From: Trebouxia sp. TZW2008
Lineage: Eukaryota; Chlorophyta; Trebouxiophyceae; Trebouxiales; Trebouxiaceae
Length of the DNA: 64,000 nt
Reading direction: 5' to 3'
Assembly (NCBI GenBank): GCA_002118135.1
Contig: BDIU01000079.1
Span: forward strand, 1-64,000
Shown: piece after piece, positions 11,286 to 24,500 of the stretch
Position numbering within the stretch: position 1 is the stretch's first letter
How the letters are laid out: each line of letters begins with the position of its first letter
Position numbers and translations under genes: made by a program
The notes under the pieces: generated by a model
Told to the model about the DNA's origin: nothing
The model's input: only the letters and a program-made list of their open reading frames with translations
The model's database searches: none

Positions 11286-12504
11286 TTAACAACAAAGCAT
11301 GCATAGCTTGCACAATCCCCAACGTGGAGAAGCTACATCAGTATGTACTGGTCTCAAATGGTCCTGAAGCTGTGAGAGCGTTTGCCAGAGCGAATGTACC
11401 CAGATTTGAGGGGCTGAGGGAAAGCAATAGTGGGTGCACTCTCCTCTGCGGTGGTGTGCAAATAAAGCTTCTGTTGCTGCCTTATCTGCAATGATAGGGA
11501 CGCCTACTGATTCCATAAGTGGCAAAGTGTAAGGACTCTTTCTATCCCAGCAAGGTAGCGTGTAAATCACACTGTTGGAGTGTTCCCTTGTAAGCACAGC
11601 CGCCGCCGGCAGCCTTCCTCTTCCCCGCATGACTCATCCTGAGCCATGCGCTGCAGCATTGACCAGTCAACGTTGCAGACCGTTACGCAAAGCAACATTG
11701 TTCAGCCAATGTGTGAATCTTGCTTTGTAGGCTTCCTCGAGCAAAGGCACACACAGGTCTTGCAACACCTCTCGGCCACTGAAGGAGCCATCAATCAAGT
11801 TGAAATGGATTGCTGATATTCTTCCACAGCACCAATGGAAGATCATCCCTGTAGGCTTAAAGGTAGTGTGCCACAGCATAGGCGGCCAAGTTGAGCACCA
11901 TGATGTCTGAAACAGCTGTATGTTCTCTCATCCACGGCAGTGCTGCTGTCAAGACTGTGCCTGGATGATCTACACAAGTAAAGCACAGCCATATACCTGC
12001 AATGAAGCAGTGCTGGTGAGACATACCAGATGCTTCAGAAATGTTGCTATGGGTGGCTGCCGCTCCAAGATACAACATTTCTGAATGCTGATACATCTGC
12101 TGGTATGCTGAACATGCAACTCATGCGACAAGCCACAAAAGACCTGCAGAATGACTACTAGCAGCAGCTTTTGTACCTTCCGACATGCTAGTGCAAGAGG
12201 CATATGCACCATGTGAGCCACGCTCATCGGTGAATTTGAAAGAGTACGCTCTCATGCTCTCCCAATAATTGCCGTCCCAAAGTTCAGACATGAAGCATTC
12301 CACGCCTTTCATGAAATCTAGCACCATCGAGTCGCCCACGAACCACAAAGGTCCTCCTCGTGTAAGGTCCCAAAAAGGGCAAGAAACAAACGCAACATCG
12401 AGCTCGATGATTCTGCCGTCAAGATATCGACGAGCGGCTCTTGCAGAACGTCGCTGCAGGTTTCCATGGGGCCAGCGACCAAGTAGTGCATAAAGTCGCC
12501 TCAC
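11286..12504 (-). CDS. GDSL/SGNH acyltransferase-like (Pmr5/Cas1p type), broken frames
   Basis: Exons include one ending at 12177, then 12107-12027, then one starting at 11996; these three join in phase 1. The first carries LWFVGDSMVLDFMKG, the GDS box of the SGNH esterase/acyltransferase families found in trichome-birefringence-like and Cas1p proteins. The third has SDIMVLNLAAYAVAHYL, matching the block that precedes the active-site region. The last part has GECTHYCFPSAPQIWVHSL, the counterpart of the D-x-x-H-W-C-x-P-G box. Asp is replaced by Glu here, though the His is kept. Such proteins add acetyl groups to wall polysaccharides in the Golgi. Frame changes are needed near 11885 and between about 11690 and 11560, where the best protein reading (DWSMLQRMAQDESC) lies in a different frame from its neighbours. 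It is either a decaying gene or sequence with small indels. The start is not clear. Confidence 0.6.
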
Positions 12505-13247
12505 TCAAGAAAATGCTCGCTGTGACCGGCATCCAGCGTGAAGCGGCAGAATCGTGAGAAACTTCGCGCCCCGTAGCAGTCGGTACAGTCTCTAGCCTGT
12601 CCGCCGAGAAGGTATGGTCTGACCCCGGACTGAGGTGCTTCGGTCGAAATGACCGGATTGTGCCGTTCGCAATGTTTGGCAAACTCAGTGGGCTTGCCAC
12701 ATATTCAAAGACTGGACAAGTCGCAATTGACAGTGTGGCGAAATTTCACGACGGAGCGTCGTTGCATATTTTGCTAAAGCTACAGGTAGACGCAGTTTGC
12801 CTGCAGTTTGACCCCCGGGACCCCTGTACGGTCGCTGGTGGTGGAAGATGGTCACCCCTGGGGGATGCGCTGCCAGTTGCCCCTTGGCAAGCACCCATAC
12901 CTCTCATCATGCTCTGTTTCGTTGTTTGTTCAACAGAGACACAAAATCTTGGTCTCAACAGGGTCACACTTGGTCTCAATGTCCTTAGCACATCGTGTCA
13001 CTCCAGCACCTGCTTGCCAGCCCCATTAGGGGACAACACGGACACACACGTGTGGTTGCACATCAGAGTGCACGTCATTTCAATTGATGCTGCCAGAGTC
13101 TTGTTTGGTCCTTTTGGTTGAAGACAGTGCAGCGAGAAGCAACTCCAGGTATGCAACAAAAAGCTCTCAAAATTGGCATTCAGTACATATATGCATTCAG
13201 GAAGATCTTTACACAGGCCTTTACGTTTGTGAATGCACACACTGCAG
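12505..13247. other. intergenic, nothing secure
   Basis: About 740 bp. A plus-strand open frame from the ATG at 12672 could run to a GTAGAC donor near 12784, but no second exon was found. I leave it uncalled. Confidence 0.25.
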
Positions 13248-14460
13248 CTAAGGGCCTGGGCATGCCTTGCACAGCAGAGTGCCGTTGAATTTGCACCTCA
13301 ATCTGGGGAACAAAAAGGCAAAGTTGAACATGAGCTGGAACCGTGATGCGTGATGCTTTTCAGGTGTGTCTATGGCATCTTGCTCATAAGGCGTGTCTAA
13401 GGCATCCAGAATGACACCACTGAACTCTACAAGTGTCAAGTGACTGAGCTGTGCAAGTTGCAGAGTTTGCTTGCCTGGGAAGATGTTCACGCCAGACATT
13501 GACAATCGCTGCAACAAACTCAAATTTAACCAATCCACATCCAAAGACAGATAGGCTGAACCGCTTTCCCGATGGGAGCTACGTAACTTCAAGCAAGTCA
13601 AGTTTGTCAAGGGCAGCAGATCCTCTACCAAATGAAATTCACAGCCTTGTGTGCTGATTGCCAGTCTTTGCAGAGAGGTCAGCTTTGAGAGCCACCGCAA
13701 CTTTGGGCAAACATAATATGCTAGTGACAATGATTGAAGGCTGGTCAGAGGTCCAATAACTCCAGAAAGCCTTGCTGTAAACCAGTCATGGGTGTCAATT
13801 GCTTCACTGTTGCTACTCGGAACCTGGCTTTCGGTCGATTCAAGCAGCTGCAATGCGGTGCAGGCAGCCAAGCCTTGCTTGTGCAAGCAATACAAAGTAG
13901 CTTTGGTCAGGCTCAAATGCTTCAGACACAAGAGCGCGATCACCTCGGCAGCTGAACAGATGATCCAGCATACAAGCATAGTCTAGTTAAGTGAGCGAGA
14001 CTATGCAGACAACAGAACCTTCCACTGAGAGTCAAAACTTGCAAGTGTGGCAACAGCCCCAAAAGTGCCAAGCTTGTGTCCAAGCGGTTCTCTGAGGTGA
14101 GTGTGCACTCATTCAGATTGCTGAAAGCTGACACCAGTTGAACCATTTTCTGGGTATGCACTCCTCTGAGAGCAATGTCAATGGACATCAATGGTGTCTG
14201 TAAGCAAGCCAGTGTCTCCGACAGCCCCTCTATGGCAGGACTTGTGCATTTGACTTCTAGCGCGTGTATGGGTGATGTGCTGGAGCGCAACCAAGCCAGC
14301 AGAAAGGGCATTTTGTCACTTTGAAGAAGGCGGCCCAAGCTGAGGTGGTACAGTTGACTTGCGTGTACATCATTACAGGCTTTGCACACCAGTCTGAGCT
14401 GAAGCAGCTGCTGCACCCTCCAAGTGCAGCTATAAAAAAAGGCGCGGCGGGTTGACTGTA
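13248..14460 (-). CDS. F-box / leucine-rich repeat protein, frame break
   Basis: The upstream part (14460-13940) has an F-box-like stretch, LLQLRLVCKACNDVHA, followed by leucine-rich segments (LEVKCTSPAIEGLSETLACL, LLPHLQVLTLSG, LAHLTRLCLYAG). The second part (13979-13248) continues with LLCLKHLSLTKATLY, LTSLQSLSLAYY, LTSLQRLAIST and LSHLTLVEFSG. The two parts lie in different frames and overlap at 13979-13940, where one base out of phase separates the blocks. No intron of sensible size fits, so I treat it as a frameshift. Proteins of this type act as substrate adaptors of SCF ubiquitin ligases; the target is unknown. A further open stretch upstream (14654-14430) may hold the N-terminus. Confidence 0.55.
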
Positions 14461-16121
14461 AAGGGCGTGTCTTGCTCCGCCACCTGGGCTAGAATATTCG
14501 CCCATTTGGAGCCAGGGACACTGTGTGTCCAGTCATGTGCTAAGCCGCCAGATTGAAACGAGGACTCGCACAAAATCGTCAGTGCAGCTGCTTGATCAGC
14601 GATAAAAGAGATTGAGTTGAGGCTACGAGCTACACTGTGTCGCATAATCAACAAGCCCCATCAGTCTATGTTCAGATACCGCGAGGCTGTAGCTGACGAA
14701 TCTCCGATCGTTGAAAGGTATTTTGCAAAGCGCGAGAGATCTGGCTGCAAAAATGTAACATGCTCAAGAGATTTCACATACATTAATTTTGGTGAGCTTG
14801 AATCGTTTCTCAGGGTCAATGGGCAAGGGTATGCACAGGCCCTGCTGCAACTGCAAAATTGCATCCCTGCTGTCTTGCAGCGTCCACGGCAGCATGCACT
14901 GAATGTTGGGTTGGATGGTCTGCTTGCACCTTGGAAATCTTGCATGTGCAGTGAGCAGTGCAATAAGCTCACTCAACTGTGTGTGTTTTGCTTGTGGTGA
15001 CATAGCCGCAGCAACAACGTCCAGCATTGGCTAGCAATTGTCCTGAGCTAAGGCAGCAAGCAATGTCTACTCTCACCCGAAGTCAAAGAGTAACTTCAGC
15101 CTGGTGTTATTCAAGCATTTGTCACAGGAGTCCTGTGCAAACAACCTTACTTGCAGACCATGATGGTGGCTCACTCTCACTTTCGACCATCCTGTTTTAT
15201 AAATTGTAAATCTCAAATGGGATATGCATCTATGCAATGAGCTTATCCGCCTATTGTACATCACCTCGTAGGCCATCACAGCAGGGTTTGACAACAATGT
15301 CACCAGCCAATGATTGTAATGCCGAGAGCATAATTCTGCACCAGCTGCTCCTCCTCTGTTATGACTGAATTCAACATCACACATTCTGTTAGCTGCTACA
15401 GATCTGCATGCAAAGCAGCATCGTCTGAATGCAACAGCTACCACTAGAACAGCAAGTTGACGAGCAACATCAGTGCCAAGACACCTTAATCTGATGACGC
15501 TGCTCCCTTTTTGCTTGAACGATTTTCCAAGGGCAACTTTGTGTGCGCCCAATCAGAACAAAGATGCTCAACTGTCTGTGGTGCTTGCCAGGGATATAAT
15601 GTCAATATACACAAATAAAGAGGAAATTCTGCTGCAGACACCAAGATGGGGAACTTCCCGGAAGTTCGGAAAGCAAAAATGAAGCCTACAGACAGATTGT
15701 TGTTCAACACTTGCCTGCTGCCGTTGTCCGTCGTGCATTTGGTGCAACAGCAAGAATGATATGCTGCAATGCTTGTTGGCACAAGCTGCAGTGATGCGGA
15801 ACACATTTGGCATGTGCTGGTGCAAGTGAGCTGGAACTTGATCTTGATAACACTTCTGATACTGTTCACATCTATGCAGCATGAGGACTTTTGTTCACAC
15901 ATCGCGTCAATCTGTTAAATAAAGTTGCATCCCCATGATTCACAAGCTTGATCTCCATAGCACAGGCTGCTGACCAGCTGGCCTGCTTATGCTGCGTGCA
16001 GAGATTTCAAAGCTGTGACTGCACACATTGGTTGCAATCACACATTTATGTCTCATTGCAGTGATGACATTGCATAGCACATAAAAGCAGCTACTGCAAC
16101 TTTTGCAAGGCACTTTGACTC
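14461..16121. other. unassigned region with open frames on the minus strand
   Basis: Minus-strand open frames occur at 14654-14430, 15027-14764, 15552-15073 and 15902-15486. They are moderately Leu-rich but show no motif I can name. They may be 5' exons of the F-box/LRR gene, pieces of a further LRR gene, or 3' sequence of the gene at 16.1 kb. I could not find phased splice junctions. Confidence 0.25.
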
Positions 16122-17362
16122 TTACAACCTCTGGTAGAACACCACAACTTCTAGACTAGGCCAAATCAGATCATCAGGAGGCTGCAAGTCAAACATATAG
16201 AATCCTGCACTGCCACAAGGCCTATCCATATAAGGCCATGAATGTTCACAAGGAACCTGACTCACAGTAAACGAGAAGTCTACGTTGTTTGGAGTCATAA
16301 CTGTAGTCTTTTGTGTATGGCGCATGTGCTCCCAAGAGTTAGAATGACTGCCAGCATCAAGCTTCAGTGTGTCAAAGGTTTCAGGGCATGCCTCTGATTG
16401 AGTCAACGTCAAGTGTCGCAGATAAGGCCATCTGCCTTTCATCAAGAGCGCAACTCCATAGGCGCCAATGTCATTGTCATGCAACTGTAGACACCAAAGC
16501 TCGGGCCACTTGCCATTAGCCAGATGCGCCATGGCACCAGCAGCAAGCCGGTTGTCTAATAGATTGAGACATAACAGAGAAGGCCAAGATGCCTGGACTA
16601 CTTCCTTGATTGCAAGCTCGTCCAGCTTGTTGCCAGCAAGGCTCAAGCATATCAGTGAACTAAATGAAGCTTGGACTAATGAATCAGTCCCCAAGGCTGT
16701 ACTGCTGAGGTCCAACTTTTCAAGCAGCGGCCAAGGGCTGGCAAGAAGCGGTGCAATGATTGCATCATCCATCCTTTCGCCCATCATATCTAGCTTTGTC
16801 GTGATCTTCCACTCAGATGCTGCATATTGCAGACCAAGCTGTACTTGCAATGAGGCTGCATCCCTTGTTGAGGACAATGCACATCTGAATGGCATTGCTG
16901 TCAACAGTTTCTGCCAAGCATTAGAACTTGTTTGCTTGCTCCTGACAAAGAAGGCTGTTTTGCTGGAGTCATGCTGTTCAAACTGGAACGTGGCCAAAAT
17001 ATCAAGCTTACTAGTCTCTGACCAATGATATGTGTAGCTGGAACTCTTGCACAAGATGACCACAGTCAGCCCAAGCCAGTCATGTCTGTCAAACAGCTTC
17101 AGCTTGGCAAAATTTTGCACTGTGACCTTGGGCACACTGCTGTGGACTGCACAATACAGCTGTCTGTCACATGACAGAAGAGCTGCCACAGACTCAGAGC
17201 AGAGATGATCCACAAACCCTGGCACCGCATATAACAGCAGAGCAAGATTGTTAAACAGATGCAGAACAGATTCCTTAGCAGACAACTCCTCAGAAGCATA
17301 AAGAAGCTGTGAAAAGATAGTCAGCAGCCTGCGTACAAGCCAGCTTGCGATCTTGCACTCAT
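16122..17362 (-). CDS. leucine-rich repeat (RI-like) protein
   Basis: One long open exon of about 413 residues, probably preceded by upstream exon(s), since an acceptor-like GGCACAG stands at about 17363 and there is no ATG at the start. The N-terminal part has SVAALLSCDRQLYCAVHSSV, an F-box-like element common in algal LRR proteins. The C-terminal half is a run of about 26-residue repeats of the ribonuclease-inhibitor kind, each with a W-P-x-L start: PWPLLEKLDLSSTALG, FSSLICLSLAGNKLD, SWPSLLCLNLLDNRLA, KWPELWCLQLHDNDIG, RWPYLRHLTLTQ. The likely role is protein binding, perhaps as an adaptor for ubiquitin ligase. The stop at 16122 follows a final SLEVVVFYQRL. Confidence 0.7.
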
Positions 17363-17761
17363 GCTGTGCCGCAGGCAAACGGCAAAATCCAAGCTAAGAG
17401 CGCAGCAATGTTACCTTTGTGAACTTTGGCGTGTAAACCCAAGAGGCATGGCAAAGTATGCAAGAGTAAATACGCTCGAACCTGTGTTCTCAGGTGACAA
17501 TGCTGGCAGTTCAAGCCTCTCTGCAATGCCAGTCAGCTGGACTGTCAGCAAGCTGTTGCCACGCACTGTACATCAGCAGGTCACCATTTTTATCAGTGAG
17601 GCAGCTGTGACGCAGCAGATATCAACAGTAACTGCCTGATATTGTCACGAACACAGCTATGTGCTTGCTGACAGATGTTGCGTCGAAGGTGTGCTCAGTA
17701 GCTCTGAAGGCTCCCGCGGCCAAGCAAAACTGATCCTTGAGTATTCCTGAAGTCCGGTAGG

Positions 17762-18053
17762 ACTCTGCGGTTTTTGTTGAGTCCTTTCGAAGCTATGGCT
17801 GACACCCACGCAGCTCTCTGACAACGCAGACTGCGCAGCACGAAACATAGAATGATGCACGGTAGACTTGAAGCCCGGTCTGAAGCCCGGTCATTGCAAC
17901 TGGACTCTTAACGGTTTTTCTTGAGTCCTTTCGAAGCTATGGCTGACACCCACGCAGCTCTCTGACAACGCAGACTGCGCAGCACGAAACATAGAATGAT
18001 GCACGGTAGACTTGAAGCCCGGCCTGAAGCCCGGTCATTTGAATTGCAACTAG
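17762..18053. repeat. 144-bp tandem direct repeat, two copies
   Basis: Two near-identical units, about 17762-17905 and 17906-18053, are offset by 144 bp. The shared core runs from TTGAGTCCTTTCGAAGC (17777 and 17921) through a block ending in GAAGCCCGG and GACTCTTA. Each unit also holds an internal doubled GAAGCCCGGTC-like segment. They lie upstream of the LRR gene, perhaps in its promoter or first intron. Confidence 0.9.
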
Positions 18054-18515
18054 ACTCTTAATGGGAACCTGTGCTCTTCTTCGCTCGCGGCGTCCAAATG
18101 CGTTCAGACGTTCAACTTATAAAGACAAGCAATGACAGATTCTCAAGTCTATGGACGGCGATAGTAACGTAGTGTCCATCACAACCGCTAATGCAGAGCT
18201 AGCTAAAGTAATCTAATTGAATGCCTGCATATGGCAGTGTGTGGAGGATGAACAGCAGGCCAAAACAGGCAGTGTCAATGCAGCACTTGAGGAGGATGTT
18301 GGGTCAGAACGTCAATAAAACGAGATACAACATGCATGAACTTATTCAGGACAGCGTAATGAATGTGCCAAGTAAGGCAACTCCCAGCAACGTAAAGGCG
18401 TGTATGCATAACTTCGCAGCACTCTGCTACAAAAGCAAAACTTATTTAGTACGGAATGGTCAATCAAGAGCTTCCTTGCCCAGCGACACAAAACAGTAAA
18501 GATCATGTCGGCCCA

Positions 18516-21500
18516 TCATGAAAAGTCATCAAATCTGGAGAAGCCGCCGCTAGACTGCATACGGAGCAGTGTCCTTTTGTTCAAGTTCTTACGTTTCAGG
18601 TAAACAACTGTGGCAGCTGTTGCAACAGCCACAGCCAGCAGGACACCAACAACAATACCAAAGATGCCACCACCAGAGATGCTGCTGCTGTTTGTGCCAT
18701 TGTTCCCACTGCAGCACGTGTGTAAACATCAATTCACCACTGCTTGACTGAGTCACAATGTTGCAGCAGGAAACAATTGAGAGGCCTTGGAGGGATGTAG
18801 ACCTGAAAGCCTTCTATATGCACTCACATGCAGTCATCAGTGACTGCCTCGATGCAGAAATGTAGTTCAGCAGTGCCATCCTGTGACGGATGTCATCTGG
18901 GCACAGATGTTACTGAGACAGAGCGGCCATGCTATGCATGCTGGACCAAGCATACATGCATTTGCAACATGCTGACCTGGCAGTGCTAGCATTGCTTGGC
19001 GAGCTGACTGCTGGTGTGACAACAGTGGCTGGTGTGGCAGCTGGTGTGTCAAGTGCGGAAGGAGCTGGAGCAACTGCAGGTGCAGCAATTGGGGCAGCAA
19101 CTGGGGCTGCTGCAGGGGCTGCAGAGGGGCTGGTGCCATTCCTCAATGAGTCACAAAGGTCCAGATAGCTGTAGGAGCTGTTACCGCAGTCTACTGTCAA
19201 GCCGTTACCCTGCAAACCGAGGCATGGAGGTTTGAGGTGCTGAGCGCCTGGACTTGCATGTTGATAGCTTGAGTGCTTTAACATGGTCTGCTACACCAAG
19301 CTTGAGGTGTTGAGTGATACATTTTGAAGTCAGGGTGATACCTTGCAAGTAAAGTCACTAAGCACTTTCAATGACACATCAAAGTAGGTAAAGGCAGCCT
19401 AGCTATGGCAATGCGAGGTGACCACAACAGTATATGCTGGGCCTGGGGTGACAATGAGTGAGGAACATGTCATTGATATGAGCTTGTGTACAAGGCATAA
19501 GCAGAAAGTGCCTGACATCTTTGCAACAGTGACAATGCACGCATGCTGTGTGCTGCATCAGCAGCCTCAGTGATGCAAGCCTCTGTGCAGAGCAGTGAGC
19601 TAAAAGATGCATTATACACAGCAGATAAGGTCTGGGACCTTGTCACAAGCGATGCATTCAAGAAGCATTAAAGACGCATTAAACACAGCAGATAAGGTTT
19701 GGGGCCTTACCACAAGCGATATTCCAGTCCTTGTGGTTGATGCCAACTTGCTGCTGGCAAAGTAGGTTGGCACGGAGCCAGTCAACTTGTTGTGAGCCAG
19801 GTTGAGTGTTGGAGGCAATATTGTGCTGGCTGAGATTGCAACTCCACCCTGTATATGCAGTCATTAGCATCGGGACATCAAAATTGGGGCTTGACAATGT
19901 ACAGCATTGGCCCATGACATGCACATTGCCAGTCAAGTTTTTGTGAGCCGCATTGAGCTTTGGAGGCAAGGTCGTGCTGGCTGAGATCGCAACTCCGCCC
20001 TGCATATGCAGCCCTTGGCATCAGGATATCAGAATCGTGAGTGGAGACTTTGAGCTCTAGACACATAGAGTCTTGCACACAGCAGTATTCACCATGGTTC
20101 AGGACATGCAGGGTGCTGACCCTAAGCATGAAGGCCGTCGGCATTAGCAGGAAGTGACATGGTCTGAGTATGTAGGGGGATGGCCTGAACACAAAGCATA
20201 CTGATCCAAGCATGAACGGTGTAATTGTGAGACCATGTATGGCCTATGCATTCATGCACTACGCTTGAAGTTGTTCAGAAGTTCAAGCAAGCATGCTCAT
20301 ACATGATGCCACTCAGAGTAGCAGAATTTTGTGCAGCATGAAAGCAGACCAGCGAGCTCTTAGCTGGTACTGATTTGACATAAAGTCTCTCAAGTAGCAC
20401 AATCCAATTGTGCAAGCTCCATCTTTCAGGCACTTACCAGGCGTAGAGGACCTGAAGAATCGAATGAAGCTGGAATGGACCCGTTCAGCTGATTGTAGGC
20501 CAAGTTGACAACACGGGTCATTGGGAAGATGGATGTGCCATTTGGCAAATTTCCACTGCACATGCATACATCAGTCTCAGTTGAGCAAGCACCAATGCCG
20601 CATGTTTGAATGTCTGTTGTATGCTTGATAAAGAGTGCGCAAAAGTGGGCACTGGGCACTAAAGTATTGACCGAATATTGATAATGCGACCCCTGCTGAC
20701 ATCAAAACTTCGACCTGACAACAGATGCAAAGTACAGACCAAAAGGGCGCATTGGCAGTGATGCCGTTTTGCATGCAACCCGGTTGAAAGCGCAGTTGTC
20801 AATGTCGCTACAAGGAGAAGCAGTTGAGTTGATTTTGATAGGGAAGATTGCAACTAATGGCAAGGTTGTTGGCTGGGAGACCCTTGCAAAAGAGTCAAGC
20901 AACTGCTGTAGGACAGACAACCATTCATGACTGCACAAGGCAAGCAGGACAGCTGGCATCGCCCACATAAGATTGTTGCCATTGGACAGCATGCCATGAT
21001 CAAGATATGCTAGACAGGCAGCAGTGTGCTCACCTAAGGTTGTTGTTGTTGGCGTAGAACAATAGAAGCTGAGGAAACTGCGCCACAGCTGAAGGGAACG
21101 GACCCTGCGCGGCAGCACAACACACATGGAATACATGGAGTTCTCTTGAATCGACTGCTTATGCAGCATAGCTGAGCAAAATACAAAATCTTCTGGATTG
21201 ACTGACGTAACTGACTGCTTAGGCAGCGATGCCCAACTGCTGCTTGTCCACCCATGCATCTATTGAACCTGCTGACTTAGCACACATGAGTAGATATGAT
21301 ACACGACCAGCATAAGAGTAACGCACAACAGTACATTTATGCCCCCATGACTACGCCAATCCTCCTTCGTCACATTCAACAGGCAGCCCACTTCACTCCC
21401 CTCCCCCCACCCCCCGCCCCGTTTTCAGTGGGGGATAGAGAATAGGTCACATGGAAACATGCATGCTACTGCAGATGTACCTCAGAGTGCGGATGCAGCA

Positions 21501-24500
21501 TTGGCAGACAGAGTCAAGGGTTGCTCAGAAAGGTGCATGAGCCAACAGGCATGCAACCTGAGGATGCAGCAGTTGCAATTACCTGAAGGCTGTTGTTCTC
21601 AATATACAGCTGCTGAAAGGTTGTGTTTGGTGCACCACTGAACCCTTGAGACCACTCAGTTGGTAGAGCAGTCAAGCCATTGTTGCTGACATCAAGATAT
21701 GTCACGCTGAGAGATGTTGCCACAGGGCTTGGCAGGGTGCCTGCATGTCAAACCAAACGGAGTCATAGCTGTGAGATGAAACAAATAGCTGCCTGCAAAG
21801 CCAAAATCCAGTGACATGCCAAATGCAGCTGTTGTCACAGGGCTGGGCAAGGTACCTGGATGCCAGCAAAACACAGTCATGGCCAAGAGGTCAGATGAAA
21901 CTATGGGCAGCAACCCTCCAGAAAGCCCAAAACTAATGCTTTGCCCAAAATAGCTCAAGCTATTGATCAACGTCAACACGCCTGAAGTTGTGGTGCTATG
22001 CAATTCAGCACAGAGCATTGCAGCCAGGGTTTGACACAGCTTTGCAAAGCATTCTCTGAAACAGCTCAGACCTGGAGCTTCTGCTGAAGCGTAGTGCCAT
22101 ACATGAGTACAACATTTCCAAAAGGTGACCTGAGAGGCTGTTGTTGTTGACCAAGACTCGGCTAAGCAGCGTTGCGCCAGCTCCAAAGTCATCTGGGATG
22201 CTGCCCTGAAGCTGGTTGAAGCTGAGCTGAAACTCGCTCAAATCCTTGGCGTTCACAATGGTCGATGGTATGCTTCCAGTCAGATCGTTGCTGGTCAGCA
22301 GCAAAGCGTAAAGGGAGGAATTGCTGGGGATAGTGTTGGGAATGCTGCCTGTGAGGTTGTTGTTGGGAAGGGCGATCTGGGAAAGTGCACCAGGGCTGTC
22401 TAGCAGGCAGTTGGGCAGTGTGCCTGTGAGGCCCATGCCTGTGAGGTCTATGTACTGTAATCCATTCTGCAAGGACACAAGACTCCTTAGCAATGGCAGT
22501 TGAAACTAGAGGGGTTGCTCAGGATGCTTTTTGAAATGCTGCCTGTGAGGTTGTCGTCAAGAGAGGCGAGCTGGCAAAGTGCAGCAGGACTATGCACCAG
22601 GCAATCAGGCAGTGGGCCTGTTAGGCCCATGCCTGTGAGGTCTACATACTGCAGCCCATTCTGCAGTGAAGCACAACAAAACCTTGGAGCGGCGAGTAGA
22701 ATGCTTGTTGAGAAGGCAACTTGGGCAAGTGCAGAAGGGCTGTCTAGCAGGCAGGCAGACGATGAGCCTGTCATAGCCCATGTCTGTAAGGTCTATGTAC
22801 TGCAGCGCATCCTGGAAGTCAGGATCTACTGGCCGTGGGATTTGCATTGGTGAAAGTATAAGCAGGTCCAGCAATGGCATTTGTAGGGATACCCATGCGG
22901 CTGTTGGGATAACAGCAGGGGCCGCAGTAACATAAGCATGTACAGTCTTGCCCTCAAGGCTGTCATAACGGAGCAGGCTAGACTTTCAGAGCGCTGCAGG
23001 AACTTGTTGTCAAAACAGTCAGGAAGCCAACACATGGTTCTGCTTGATACTGTACAATCCAATAAGTTGGCAAATGCATTGGAGAAGATGGTTCTGACAT
23101 AAAGACGGTTCAGCTTCTATTACCGTGATGATCTGGCACAGGCCAGAAGTGGCGCCTGCCAAGGGCCCTTGGATGCCAGAGTTCTGAACCAGGTCAACAC
23201 GGCGTAGACCAGGCATTCCTGCCATGGCACCGCTCAACTGACTGAAGGAGCCCTGCAGCACATTTTTGTTTTTGAAATCAGATTCAATTGCATAATGTCG
23301 TCAATCAGTCAACTGCTCAGTTGACTGAAGCTGTCCTGCATCACAATGCTTGGCAAAACCAGATGTGATACTTGTTGCATAGCAGCATATTGAATGTTGA
23401 AGTCCTGCACCACGTCAACAAGGCAAAGCTAGGCACTCCTGCCTGGCACCACTCAACTGACTGAAAAAAACCTGCAGGAAACAGTCTGCAACATGTTAAG
23501 CAAAACGTGAAGACCACTGTCTTTATTTGTGACTGAGCGCGTCTGATGAATTATTGATCGATTGCAATTGCAATCTGTTGTCACATGTGGAAAAGCGTTG
23601 GGGTAGAAGTCTTGCAGGTCATTACCCCCCAGTCAAGGCTGCAAGCCATGACTGACCTCGTGGCGTTGCAACTATGCTCAAGGTGCGAGGGGCAAACAAA
23701 CTTCTGTTTTTACAGACCAAAGACACAGACGAAAATGCTGAAGACAGCACAGCACAGCATTACACCTACTTGTTTGATCAGCCTAGACATGCAAGAAAAA
23801 ACCCCTTCATTGATGGCATAAACTAGTCATACTCACTTGTGCATGCATGCAGCTACAGATACAAATCTCTTGAATCTGTAGCTGAATCTGAATCTGAAGA
23901 TCTGAGAGAGAACCGCTTCAGAGCTAAACCTGCTAACCCATTAAGCACATAGGAAGCAAGCTGTACCGTCAAATTGGGGTTGCTGCTCAGGATAAGGGTT
24001 TCCAAGGACTGAAACTGTTGCAAGGAGGCTACCGGGAAGACACACTGCAAGCCGTATGATGTCAAGTCCAGCTTTTGAAGGTGGTCTGCAGCAGAATATA
24101 TGCCAAATGAGCACTGCGCAAGGTGACTGATACTTGCTGACTTGGCACAGGGTATAAACAAGTATTGATCATAATATCAACAGTCGACATGAGAACAAGG
24201 GATGGAACGCTGACGCATATCTCAGTCATAATCTGTCCACTCACCAACACTGACTACAATGAACGAGGACAAACAAGACATGTATGACAGGCAACTGGCA
24301 ATATGCAGCAATCTATGTGTAAGAGATGAATGCAATGTGACGTGTATGGTGCAAGCCACAGCCATTTTGGCTGCAACAAGAACCTCTACGCATTGCTGCA
24401 ATGCGCAACTGCACTTGTCATTTCAACTGTCTGCCTGTGCGAGAGTCCTGCGCTTGCTTTTTCAACGACAACCTGCTTCATCAATTGCCTAGGTACAGAT

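Noticed and set aside
12672..12784. Possible plus-strand first exon starting at an ATG with a GTAGAC donor
   Set aside because: No second exon in phase and no recognisable protein; it could be chance.
18221..18499. Plus-strand open frame of 92 codons
   Set aside because: Lies just beyond the stop of the LRR receptor-like gene, probably its 3' UTR; no domain, no homologue I can name.
20702..20880. Candidate exon reading KINSTASPCSDIDNCAFNR in the LRR gene
   Set aside because: Exon 21104-21034 joins exon 20555-20438 directly in phase and forms a complete LRR, so this stretch is more likely intronic.
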